Assembly (NCBI GenBank): GCA_963678675.1
Contig: OY783195.1
Span: 6,210,001 to 6,274,000, forward strand
Origin: Xiphydria camelus
Lineage: Eukaryota > Arthropoda > Insecta > Hymenoptera > Xiphydriidae
DNA length: 64,000 bases
Direction: 5' to 3'
Shown: positions 41,035-50,835 of the stretch, piece by piece
Numbering within the stretch: the stretch's first letter is position 1
Layout: each line of letters begins with the position of its first letter
Position numbers and translations under genes: made by a program
The notes under the pieces: generated by a model
Database searches by the model: none
Seen by the model: only the letters and a program-made list of their open reading frames with translations
Told to the model about the DNA's origin: nothing

Positions 41035-42029
41035 TTATTGCAATTTATGCAGGATGACCTGCAGCTTGTCGTCATTGGGCCTCTTCCTTCCTATATAATC
41101 CTTGGCTGTTTCCCTTAGTGCAACAATTGAGGCAACCAAAGCGTTGTTCTCACCAAGAATACCCCACTCGATGCACTTCTTTATCTTTACGGTGTGAGGG
41201 ATCACTGTTGAGCCAACAGAGGCCATGAGGTATGTATACAAGGAGTCCAGATTGGTCACCTTGTTGTCTCGGCTGTGCAGGACTGAGTCGGTGGCAACAG
41301 AAATTGCCATCAGAACTGCAGTTGGACTTACAGCTTGTGGTATCACGGAAGCAACCACTGGTGAAAAGATGGCTCTTGGGAGATCAACTTCTTTCCCAAA
41401 AATATCAACTGCTTCCACAACTGACCTCCCTATGTTCTTAAGGAACAAATCCACCATTATACTTGGGAAACAGGCACAGATCCTTCGGAAGGTGATGGTA
41501 TTATGATCCAGAGGGGTGCCTGCGACTCTTGGAGTGGTATTGATGTTGTATTTGGCAACCATGATGTTAAGCATGAATTCCATTTGTTCCGCAAACATCT
41601 TCTTCGTCCCGTAGCCTGAAGATTCTCTAGATAGGAAAATTAAACAGATAAGTCCCATGTCGTCATGAAACGTCATCCCAGAATGGATCTCTGTAGTCAT
41701 CTTGCGGCCATCTTCCTCCCCCTGAATATCCATTCTTTCAATCTGAGTGGGATCTTGTACTATGATGGCAGCATGCTCCCTCCATTTGCGGTGAAGATCA
41801 ACTATCTGCGTTTGGGCTCGAATCCCCGAACAATCCGGGGATCGGGGATCCGGGGATTCCGGTATCTGAACAATTCTTGTAGGGCCATTAACTGTGGCAA
41901 GTCTCTTTCCATACGGGTGGTATCAAATACAGCTGCAAGACTTTCCCTATCAGCAGCTGTGGCATGAGGACCCAGATACTTAGCAACCTGAGCCATTATC
42001 ATGTCCCTCTCTGTTAACTCTGCCATCAT
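41035..42029 (-). pseudogene. Endogenous viral element: nucleoprotein-like gene of a negative-strand RNA virus (frameshifted)
   Basis: An intronless minus-strand reading region of about 330 codons. The first part (42029 down to about 41805) opens at an ATG with MMAELTERDMIMAQVAKYLG. The second (from about 41830 to 41035) continues in another frame and includes TFRRICACFPSIMVDLF, DLPRAIFSPVVASVIPQ and KKCIEWGILGENNALVAS. The helix-rich layout, size and segments of this sort resemble nucleoproteins of chuviruses and related mononega-like viruses integrated in arthropod genomes. That is recognition by eye; the family is not certain. Break: one frameshift in a G/C-rich stretch of near-repeats (CCGGGGATC words, about 41820-41870). 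No stop codons otherwise. No retroelement LTRs were seen beside it. A gag-like origin is the main alternative. Confidence 0.55.
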
Positions 42030-42068
42030 GGGCTAGAGATATCTTCAGTCCGATTCCTAACTTTCCTT

Positions 42069-42353
42069 CTAGGAGGGGTGTGATGAATGATGGGCCTCCT
42101 TTGGCTTCCCCTCTCTAGTGATCTCTTCTGATGATGAGAGTTCCTGCACGGACGTCGTTGGAGTAACAAGAGCAGCTTGTCCAGAGCTTAGTTCTCCTTG
42201 CTGCACTCTTTTCACTTGACTGGGATTCCCTTCGGTCTGCTGACTTCCTTTACAACTGCAATTGCAACTCTTCTCTGCTAGATCCAGCCCTCTCAATATC
42301 TGCACTGACTTGAAACAAGAACAATAATATTTATTAAATAGGTTTATATTCAT
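42069..42353 (-). CDS. Small ORF just upstream of the nucleoprotein-like gene, possibly viral
   Basis: 94 codons on the same strand, ending 40 bases before the nucleoprotein ATG. It contains a Cys cluster (SCNCSCKGS) after LRGLDLAEK, then a Ser/Thr/Glu/Gln-rich, polar tail (LSSGQAALVTPTTSVQELSS). Its codon use is unlike the AT-rich DNA around it. It could be the tail of an upstream viral gene co-integrated with the nucleoprotein, or a host-derived ORF. No family was recognised. The start at 42353 is only the first ATG after an upstream stop. Confidence 0.35.
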   Translation of the reverse strand: MNINLFNKYYCSCFKSVQILRGLDLAEKSCNCSCKGSQQTEGNPSQVKRVQQGELSSGQAALVTPTTSVQELSSSEEITREGKPKEAHHSSHPS

Positions 42354-42578
42354 TGGATGTCATAAATTTCTATTCAAGTTAAATTGTATCTGTGTCAGTG
42401 TGTTTAGAGACGACTATTGTTCCACTAATTTTTTCCCTAATCTCTACAAATCTTATTCCACCTCCTCCAGTAGCTTTCTTTTCATTTAATTCCCCAATCA
42501 TTACTTCCATATATTTTTTTCTTCATTCTAGGTACATACATCCACACATCACCACAATTCTCACTTCCCTTCTCATGC

Positions 42579-42629
42579 AGTAGTAGTAGTAGTAGTAGTA
42601 GTAGTTGTTGTAGTAGTAGTAGTAGTAGC

Positions 42630-42661
<32 letters not shown>
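42579..42661. repeat. (AGT)n microsatellite, tail of a retroelement-like repeat
   Basis: About 83 bp of AGT units with a few GTT/GCA interruptions. On the minus strand it is a (TAC)n tail following TAATAAAGAAAAACC, and the same arrangement recurs at 45468-45497. Confidence 0.85.
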
Positions 42662-42770
42662 GTTTTTCTTTATTAACCACCTGCTACATTCACTCGTTTA
42701 AGATACCGTCAAACCGCATCTCGGTTTCTCGACAGGTGCCATTACATTTCTCATGTGGTGAACATTTTTC
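42662..42770 (-). mobile_element. 3'-end-like fragment of a non-LTR element with (TAC)n tail, copy 1
   Basis: GGTTTTTCTTTATTAACCAC, CTCGGTTTCTCGACAGGTGC and CATT follow the (AGT)n tract. The order is repeated at 45498-45595, in the same orientation. A simple-repeat tail next to a fixed 3' end suggests a LINE or SINE 3' terminus on the minus strand. No reverse transcriptase was found. Confidence 0.45.
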
Positions 42771-44005
42771 ATTCTAACAATCATTATATCTTATTATACA
42801 TTCCATGTTTGTAACAAGTAAACTTGCGTGCATAGAAATCGGCCTACTCTGTAAACTTTTGACTTTAACTATATTTTTTTTAGAAACTATTCATCAAATC
42901 AAAAAAAGAAATGTGCTGTTTGAAAGACAATTTAATATGCTTTAATGTGAGTTTAAATTTGTCAAGAGTGCTTATCGTTTATATGCGTAGCAACCGGTAA
43001 ACCAATGAAACGTGTTTATGTGGTGGTTATAACGAGAATAACAAACTTGTGAAAGATTGAAATTATTGCCTTTGCAATTAAAATTTGCACATTATTCTTT
43101 TTTCATAATTTGATTAGTTTTCAAGTGTGTTAGTTTAATGCATACTACACCGCAAAAAGCCGCCCAAGTTATTGCTTTAATCGAAAATGGACTTAGCCAG
43201 CGGGCTGTTGCTCGACAACTGGATATGACACGCGCAGCGGTTCGAAGAGTGTGCCAACGTTATCAAGAGACTGGATCCTTTCATAGACGACCTGGAAAAG
43301 GCAGAAAGCGATTTACAGCGGCTCGTGATGCCCGCTTTATTGTGTCAACAACATTAAGAAATTGCCGCCTTAATGCGATTCAAGTGCAACAACAGCTCCG
43401 TGAAGTACGAAGAGTGGCTATTAGTCAGTGGATAGTAAGACGAAGACTGCAGAAAAGTAACCTGATCCCTAAAACACCTGCGACTGGTCTAAAACTCACC
43501 CCAGCTCATCGTCAAACACGCCTGCGTTTTGCACGGGATCATCTGAATTGGACATTGGAACAATGGGGGTCTGTTTTGTTCTCAGGTGAGACCAGAATAT
43601 GCCTCTATGGTAGCGACCGAAGAAGAAAAGTGTACCGGAGACCAAAAGAACGATTTGCAGAATGCTGTATGTAAGAGCGGAGTGCTTATGGAGGTGGTTC
43701 CTGCATGATCTGGGGTGCAAATTCTATGGAAGCACGAACCGACCCTGTTTTCATCCGTATGGGCGACCATGGTCACGGGAGAAAAGGTTTAACGGGTGCT
43801 AGGTACATCGAGGAGATTTTAGCAGTTCATGTGGTACCTTACGTCGATTACATTAGAGACGAATTTATTTTTATGCATGACAATGCGAAGCCGCACACCA
43901 AAAGAATCGTGCAAGATTACATTACAGAAGTCGAATTTCGGGTTATGGAGTGGCCAGCATGCAGTCCCGACCTAAATCCTATTGAACATTTATGGTATGA
44001 GTTAA

Positions 44006-45050
44006 GGAGTCTCGTCAGTACTTTGCGCGGTGAGGTACGCGGGGCGAAACATCAAAGAAACCGACGGTTATTGCCAATCCTAGATAAGTTACTTTACAGA
44101 AGAAAAAATAGTAAATACATGGTTAGGCAGATTCAAGATCTGTTAATTTCAGATTTCTTATGCATTTTAAAGATGATGAATATGTTTATAATTTATTTTT
44201 TGCGTTAAATTGATTTTATTATAAAATTATAAAATGTGTGCAAGACGTGGCAACGGTGGATTAGAATATTCCGCAGTTGGGGTACTAGTTCTGTAGATAA
44301 CGTAGAATATCTGATTTACCACACAGCATTTACTCATAACCTAGAACAAGTGTAACTTCTCGTGAAAAGTAGCATGAGTGAAAAATATTCGAAGAAAAGA
44401 AAAAATGTTTAATTTTTTGAAACCCCAGAAGATTCGGTGGAACGGAAAATTTGTAACAGAAAAATATTATAGGAAAATGATTCAATGTCAACGCGAATGG
44501 GTCGTGGAGAGTCACCAGGGCCGCTTCTAGATGTTGAGACGCCTTCGTGCTTAGCGCCCTTTTCTGGAGAAGGTATGAGGCCTTTTGGCGCCCCATGGCT
44601 AGTGCACCTTTGTGCGTGGCACGAAATGGCCCCCCGTTAGACGCGGCCCTGAGAGTCACAGCAAAACGTCATAGCCTCTGCGTTGCCACGATTTTGCATA
44701 TGGCCGCCGGTTTTGCCTGAAAATTCGCGTTTTCCCTCACATTTTTTCTAATTATACAAAAACCGCTAAGTAAAAGTGATTTATTTCATGCAAAAACAAA
44801 ACTACGCATCTTACCATATAATTTGAGCATATTTTGTGAATTTTCTGTCTTGCTAAAACTGTGTTTGACGTCTGTTTAGCAGTATGTGCATAAGCCACAA
44901 TGTTAAAATGCCTACTTTTAAAAATTAATTACAAAGAAACGGTTAAGTGAAAATTGATTGGTTTTTTATTTTCATCTATAAGATATTTGGCTAAATACAT
45001 GAAAAAATCTAATAAAAATCTGTCTTGAAAAATTTCACTGACGAGACTCC
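44006..45050. mobile_element. 1045-bp TTAA-flanked element inside the Tc1 transposase
   Basis: TTAA at 44002-44005 and 45051-45054. Termini GGAGTCTCGTCAGT are perfectly inverted over 14 bp. Excising it with one TTAA rejoins the transposase in frame (GAG TTA AAA CGA). TTAA duplication places it with piggyBac-type elements, though the GGAGTCTC terminus is not a standard piggyBac end. The interior, apart from the hAT insert, is AT-rich without a transposase, so it is non-autonomous. Confidence 0.9.
44516..44651. mobile_element. 136-bp hAT-type MITE with 8-bp target duplication
   Basis: Ends CAGGGCCGCTTCTAG and, inverted, CAGGGCCGCGTCTAA. The 8-bp direct duplication AGAGTCAC sits at 44508-44515 and 44652-44659. 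CAGGG-type ends with 8-bp duplications are the hAT signature. It is the innermost element of the three-level nest and therefore the youngest insertion there. Confidence 0.9.
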
Positions 45051-45467
45051 TTAAAACGAAGAATTCGCACTAGACTTCGTGCCCCAACCTCGATCCCAGA
45101 GATTATTCTTGCAGTAGAAGAAGAGTGGCATAACATCCCATAAGAAACAATAGCGAACTTGATTAGATCTATACCTAATCGTATAAAAGATGCTATTAGG
45201 GCAAGGGGGGTCATACCCATTATTAAAAATTATAAGTCTTAAGTTGTTAATTGTCAATAACCCTATTTCTTTTAGTTAAAAACAAAGTTATTTGCTTCAT
45301 GCATTAATTCCACTATGTTAAACCTAAGACGCCGAAATAAATTGTAATAAATTTAAACTCATATTAAAGCATATTAAATTGTCTTTCAAACAGCATATTT
45401 CTTTTTTTGATCTGATTAATAGTTTCTAAAATAAATACAGTGTTAAAGTCAAAAGTTTACAGTTTAA

Positions 45468-45595
45468 TAGTAGTAGTAGTAGTAGTAGAAGTAGTAGGTT
45501 TTTTTTATTAACCACCATCTACGTTCCTCAAGCTTCAGGTCCCGTCAATCCAAAGTTTGGCTTTTCGATAGGTGCCGTTTACATTTTAACATATT
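45468..45595 (-). mobile_element. (TAC)n-tailed retroelement 3'-end-like fragment, copy 2
   Basis: (AGT)n at 45468-45497, then GGTTTTTTTTATTAACCACC, GGTCCCGTCAATCCAAAG and TTTTCGATAGGTGCCGTTT parallel 42579-42770. The two copies lie just outside the two ends of the Tc1 element and have the same orientation, so they may be the two halves of a duplication. Confidence 0.45.
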
Positions 45596-45802
45596 CACGG
45601 TGAAGATTCTCATGAATTCTTCATCTCTACATCTTATCCTAATTTACTTTATTTATTGTATTTTATTACTTGTGGTATTCTATTTTCTATGCCTAATAGA
45701 ATGCAAATTTATATCAAATTTATTCGCGCGCTCTTCATAATTTGTCTTTAATTCACTTTTCCGGCTATTACTCAGGTCGCTTATTGGGATTTGCTCTAAT
45801 TG

Positions 45803-46880
45803 ATGGCAACCAGAGAAAGCGTCGAAAATAATCAAGTCTTAAACAGAGATGAACAAATCACACCTAATAATATTTTAACTGAATTATCCCTAATAACAAA
45901 TGAACCAACTCACCCAACTACAGAGGATATTGGAAATCAAATTTCTCCGCCAATATTTCACGAACAGCAAGCCTTAACTACATCAGATGTTACACAAATC
46001 ACATTTAATGTGAAGATGATAGTGATGAGATATTAACTACAATAGCAGATGATGAAGATTACAAGCCGGAAGTAGAAGCATCAGATTCGGACACGGAAAC
46101 CGACGCTTCAATCTTAGATACTTCTTTGGTAGAAAGCTTGACTGATGATGTACCCTTTGATGGAAATGCACATGAGCAGAAGAAGCGGAAGCGCAATCGT
46201 GAGAAAAACTGCAAAGTACGAAGAAATAAAAACTTACGGATGCAGGGAGAGCCGTATTTAGGATTTCGTCGAACTAGAGAAGGAAGGTTTTTTCATGATG
46301 TAGAAAGAGAGGAACGTAAAATGTGTATGGCTTGTAACTCACTACTGTGTCAGAAATCAAAACAAATGGCATACGATGAGATGATAGATGAAATAAGACT
46401 GCATTTTTTAAATTCATTTTGGAATACCATGAACTGGGACCAAAGTAAAACGTTTATTGTGAACTCAGTTGGAAAAAATGCAGTGAAAAGTCGCAAAACT
46501 CAGAATAAAGAATCTAGAAGAAACACTTCTTTGCACTATTACCTCGCTGTCGACGAAGTCCGAAAAAGAGTCTGCAGATTGATGTACCTGAATACATTTG
46601 GCATCAAGAAGTGGATAGTGCGCTACTGGCTTGATCACGAAACGAGTAATGATGGTATAGCTCCTTCGACTAGTGTGACTCATTCACAAACTGCAAGATT
46701 TTCATCCGTTTGGAAAAAAATCAAGATTTTTTGTAAAGCAATTTTTTGACACTTTACCAAAAATACCACCCCACTATTGCCGCCAATCGTCTACTAAAAA
46801 ATACTTGGAACCAATTGTTACTTCAATGACTGAACTCTACAAGTTATATTTGGAAAAGTCTCAACAGTTAATTTTTTTGT
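45803..46880 (+). pseudogene. N-terminal part of an unnamed repeat-associated invertebrate protein, two frameshifts
   Basis: Three frames join. 45803-46010 starts MATRESVENNQVLNRDE. From about 46012 the frame shifts to an acidic stretch (EDDSDEIL, ASDSDTETDAS), a basic patch (EQKKRKRNREKNCKVRRNK), and then GEPYLGFRRTREGRFF, a Cys cluster CMACNSLLC, and YYLAVDEVRKRVCRLMYL. At about 46745 a T-run shift leads into LPKIPPHYCRQSSTKKYLEP and ELYKLYLEKSQQ, ending at a stop near 46880. This order resembles a family scattered in aphid, ant and cnidarian genomes that I associate with DNA transposons but cannot name. Normal members continue well past this point, so the C-terminal, presumably catalytic, half is missing. 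No introns. Confidence 0.55.
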
Positions 46881-47099
46881 GATTGTTTCAGCAAATATTA
46901 TCTACTCATGGAAACAATTTTTTTCAGATTTCTTTTCTAAAATGGTGTATGAAACATTAAAAAATCGCCATTCAATGATGTGTGAGGGCTCAACAAATTT
47001 GTAATTCTTTGAAGATTAATTTGAAATTTTTTTTCTTGAAATAAAAAAATGTATTTTCAGAAGGCAAAATAATAGTTGTTTTCAATTCTGCCAGTACTG

Positions 47100-47880
47100 G
47101 TAATACCGCATTTTTTCCAGAAAATACGTTTAAAAGCTGAAAGAATACATATGGCTGAAAGAATGATGAGAACTATAGTCGAGAGAGGTCGCACGATGCT
47201 AACCGGTGCTTGTTTAGATAAAACCTTTTGGGATGAGGCAGTTTTAACCGCCACATAAACACCAACTAAAGCATTGACATAAGCAAAATATTTCAAGGTA
47301 TTCGGTTCGACTGTTTATGTTCATAATAAAAACAGTAAAACGAGATTTGAAGAAAAATCTTGGGAGTACTGGTAGGGTATGTACCGAACGGGTATAAAGT
47401 TTGGAACGTGGATACTGAGAAATTTATTACTGTGTTAGAATGTAATTTTTGATGAGATAAATTTCCTGAAAACAAGACCTAAAATAAAATCTGATGAGGG
47501 TAATGTAAAAACCTCGCGTGTTGAAACTGATGTTACTGACTATGTGTGAAAATCAGTAGAGCTAAATGAAATTGATGAAAGTAAACCAAAAAATAACAAT
47601 GTATTGAATTCTGATAATGAAAAGGGGCCATCTAAAATTGCTAAATTAAATGACAATGAAATAATTAATGACACAGAATGTTCTGGTTCTTCTTCTTATG
47701 AAAAACAGTTAAGTGACACATTGGTAAACCCTAGGAGAAGTAGAAGGCTTAAGCCTTAAATCATTCATTGATCTTTTATAATGAGGATGATATTTCAAAT
47801 GATTATATTTTATCTGCACAATCAGTAGTATGTGAAATTCCAAGGTTGTATGAAGATGTAGAAAAGTGTAGATAGAGTTA
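47100..47880 (+). pseudogene. Copia-type retrotransposon integrase C-terminus and linker, heavily decayed
   Basis: AERMMRTIVERGRTMLTGAC and LDKTFWDEAVLTAT match the end of the copia integrase core. After a stop and apparent deletion come TPTKAL, then KYFKVFGSTVYVHNKNSKTR and FEEKSW, the conserved strand before the GYxxxGYKVW motif. NVIFDEINFLKTRPKI and an acidic/Ser-rich linker (NNNVLNSDNEKGPSK; NPRRSRRLKP) follow, the usual approach to the reverse transcriptase. Breaks: several frame changes, a deletion of about 10 codons before KALT and of the PYELW-type segment, stops at about 47256, 47366, 47546 and 47757. Reverse transcriptase, protease, gag and LTRs are absent. Fragment of a dead insertion. 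Confidence 0.8.
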
Positions 47881-48044
47881 AGGAGTTTCAAAACCAAACT
47901 GGAAGCATTACCAAAAATTAGAAATTTTGTGTATCAATTAATGAATATTAAATACGTCTTCTATGTGTTAAAAAATTTCAAGTCGATTCTCTGTACCGTT
48001 TTTGAGAAATTAATTATTAAAGATAGCCTTTTTTTACATGGTAG

Positions 48045-48183
48045 TAGAGAGAGAGGAGAGGAGAGGAGAGGAGAGGAGAGGAGAGGAGAGGAGAGGAGAG
48101 GAGAGGAGAGGAGAGGAGAGGAGAGGAGAGGAGAGGAGAGGAGTGGAGAGGAGAGGAGAGGAGAGGAGAGGAGAGGAGAGGAG
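48045..48183. repeat. (GAGAG)n pentanucleotide array
   Basis: About 27 five-base units with one GAGTG variant. Frames on both strands through it (Arg-Gly-Glu and Ser-Pro-Leu repeats) are artefacts. Confidence 0.97.
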
Positions 48184-49319
48184 TCTCTGCACGTGTGATA
48201 ACGTGAAACTGTTTCGAGCTGCAGTTCATAACAAATGCAATAATGCGAAGAAAAGCGCGCGCGCGTATCTGCTGTAATCTTCTCCGATGAATCCACACAA
48301 TAGGTACTCATTTCGAGAGAGAAGAACATTTTTATCACGTATTCTTATTAATATATAATCTGTATATGTAAGAGTAAATTAAACTTGTAAAAACGGAATT
48401 TCTTATATCATATTTTAAGTAATAGCGCATTGAATTGCCCATATCATGTAAAAAAATTTTAATTCATTTCTACAACCACATAACAGCTCAGTTATCCACG
48501 TGGCATGAAATATTACTCTGTATAAGTATATACATATTTCTATTCTTCCTTTCCTCGACACAAAGTTTAGTTTATTGCCACATGTCAACAATTATGCCGA
48601 TAGCTAGGATCAGAACCAAGTGGATCAAGTCAAGTGAAAAATACATTTCCGGGACTATTTGGAAAGAACGCGAACAAGAATATTGAAACCAACTCAATTC
48701 TAGATCAGGAGTGAAATAGTCGATTTTTTTCGCTTAACTCGATCGGTTCTCTAACTTCGGTTCTCAGTCTAAACTTCGGTTCTCCTCACTGTGAGATATC
48801 CGAGAGAGGACAGGCAAGTAGGGAATGGCGAAATAATTGAGTGACGAAGTAATCGAGAGTATACTGTATTTCAAAAACGAACCTGTGCAATTGTACAGAA
48901 TGGAAGCCTCTTCTATTTACATAGACTGCTGCGTATTGTGTGTGTGCTTTGGAGAAAATCTCTTTATGTGCGTCACATCCACGGTACCAATAAATTTGGG
49001 AATCTGTATTTTTATTGGATTATTGTCCAAGTATTCTAGCATTCTTCATGAGTCGGTCATTTGATAAGTCAGTCTACTAACCCGTATAATGCTTTTGACA
49101 CTCCCATGGCAACTCGCCATGCGGTTGTCGAACCAGCGTCGAATTTTGTACAGATTGATCCACAGATAAGTATATAATTTATAGATACTATATATTAATA
49201 ATAGCATCACAGAATGGCTAAATATTAATATATATATAGACAAAGCAGCGACATGGCAAAAGCCGTTGTTTCAACTCGTAGTAACATGCATCTGACATCA
49301 AGTTCACAATCAGTGACCC
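48184..49319. other. AT-rich non-coding, nothing recognised
   Basis: Short frames (48435-48686, 48837-49064) lack motifs. Purine-rich tracts near 48780. Confidence 0.4.
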
Positions 49320-49639
49320 GGAAAACCCTTTAGTGCCAACTTTCATGCAGCTGCAATTTGACCTCCGCTGATCATAAAGGTCATGTGAAAAAAATGGTCA
49401 GGGACATATTTGAACGTGAAATTTCCCGCTCTTTTCATTTCCGGTATCAACAATAGGGATTCCTATTTAGAAAAATCCATTTGACCTTGATATAACCTTG
49501 AAGGTCATGGTCAAGGTCAAATCCAATACGACAATTGGGTAGCCAGGGAAAAATCCTAAAAGTTTTGTATCAAACATTTTTCTCTAAAATAATTTCCCGC
49601 TGAGATAATCAGCCGTACCGGGACTTTTTGAACACCCTG
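49320..49639. mobile_element. CACCCTG-ended repeat fragment, one terminus seen
   Basis: GGACTTTTTGAACACCCTG then TA marks one end (inverted: TA-CAGGGTGTTCAAAAAGTCC). Interior TGACCTTGATATAACCTTGA and AGGTCATGGTCAAGGTCA tandem-like words are typical of dispersed arthropod repeats. The opposite end was not found near 49270-49330. Confidence 0.5.
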
Positions 49640-50835
49640 TATACACCTGCATTGAAAATGATTCCCTTTATAAAAATATACTTTGCTTTCTGCAGCCATT
49701 ACATATACGTCCTCCGGGAGATATACCGTTATTTCTTCTCTAACGCGAATCTCTGAAACTTTTCCGGAAATCCTCCGCGCCGTCGACGAGTTTGCGAACT
49801 CTCTCCCGTCGACCCCTGTCGATATTTCGTGTACGGCTTATATCCTATAGCGCGATCGGGGGATTGGTTTATACACTGCGAGCAATTGGCGGCGTGTTCG
49901 CGTTGAATTGTAATTATTATATTGGGAATGGGTTACGAGTTCTCTCCCTCGATTTCTGCTGTATATATTTCGGATCTTAAGCATATTTACTCGTAAGGTA
50001 ATACGACATCGTTATAAAAGGGGACGAAATTCGACTGAATGTCGTCGCTCGAAAATATCAAAGTTTTAATAACAAACTTATCGAGCATTTATTTATTTCA
50101 TACATAAGGTATAATTTTCCATTAAAAAGGGTCTTTCATTGTCGTATAATTATTTATTAATAAAGGTATATTAAATTTGATGCCAAGGATAGGTTTATGA
50201 TGAGATTTTTATTATGTTCATATAATATAGCAGTACCACACACACACACACACACTTTCGTAGAAATCAAACTTGGAAATGCTAAGACTAGAGAGAGACT
50301 ATTTGTTTAAGCATACTAATAAAATTACCAAACATGCAGCTTAAATCTCCGTTTCGTTGCAAAGCTAACATCTTATATTACAGTAGCTCACCGAGAAATA
50401 TACCAGCTTCACATTTTCAGAGGGTCCTGGGATCGCGTCCCGACGCAACTACAACAAATTTAATTCGTTGAATAAACTCAAAGATGACCATAATATACCA
50501 TAGAAATAGAATCTACAAGCATAAAAGGCAATAAATATGCAAAACAAATGATTTAACTTGCTTTTATATAACAAATTACTTAATTAGGGACATTTTTAAG
50601 CTAATCTTGATCATATCCTGATCGGACATTCTGGTCCAGAATAGCGTTACTACTGGTACCAACATCTGATCGGATTTCCCGGTCGATCAGCACGTGGTTC
50701 CAATTTCTACCAGGGCACTTTCAATTAATTTATTAAGAGAAATTATTTTAATTAATAGTTTGATTATACGAAATATATCAAAAATGAAATATCACACTGG
50801 CAATGCTCAAGAAAATGTTTTTATGTGTGCTTCAG
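49640..50835. other. Mixed non-coding with (CA)n tract, nothing recognised
   Basis: (CA)n at 50236-50255. Mixed AT-rich and short CpG-rich stretches. It would be upstream or intronic sequence if the exon at 50836 is real. Confidence 0.35.

Larger units (their letters stand above)
43138..45242 (+). pseudogene. Tc1-type DD34E transposase, inactivated and split by an insertion
   Basis: Starts MHTTPQKAAQVIALIENG. The N-terminal helix-turn-helix includes GLSQRAVARQLDMTRAAV, followed by a second DNA-binding region with the GRPR-like RRPGKGRKRF. In the catalytic domain, VLFSGETRICLYGSDRR has Gly where family members carry the first Asp; FIFMHDNAKPHT has the second Asp; SPDLNPIEHLW has the Glu, with 34 residues between. 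The frame has TAA at 43672-43674, just before a YGGGSCMIWG block, and TAA at 45141-45143 in IP-stop-ETIANL. The coding sequence is split after TGG TAT GAG TTA by the insertion 44006-45050 and resumes in frame at 45051, running to 45242. Nuclear cut-and-paste enzyme by family; dead here. Confidence 0.9.
42847..45464 (+). mobile_element. Tc1-type transposon with about 110-bp TIRs, carrying two nested insertions
   Basis: TIRs at 42847-42955 and 45355-45464. CTGTAAACTTTTGACTTTAA, then AGAAACTAT and ATGCTGTTTGAAAGACAATT, ATTAAATTTAAACTC-type blocks are mirrored at the far end. TA lies on each outer side (42845-42846 and 45465-45466), although the first few terminal bases differ. Removing the 1049-bp TTAA insertion and duplication leaves about 1.57 kb, normal for Tc1-like elements. 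Both outer sides carry (AGT)n-tailed fragments, so the transposon may itself lie inside or beside that repeat. Confidence 0.8.

Noticed and set aside
41225..41506. Plus-strand ORFs of 93 and 69 codons
   Set aside because: Shadows of the viral nucleoprotein-like gene on the opposite strand.
42579..42661. CRISPR-like or tandem gene array
   Set aside because: A simple trinucleotide microsatellite; no repeat-spacer structure anywhere in the window.
45803..46880. piggyBac transposase as identity of this pseudogene
   Set aside because: None of the piggyBac DDD motif blocks is present; the residue order fits another, unnamed family.
47929..48338. Overlapping ORFs with RRGEE or SSPLL repeats
   Set aside because: Translations of the (GAGAG)n array on both strands.
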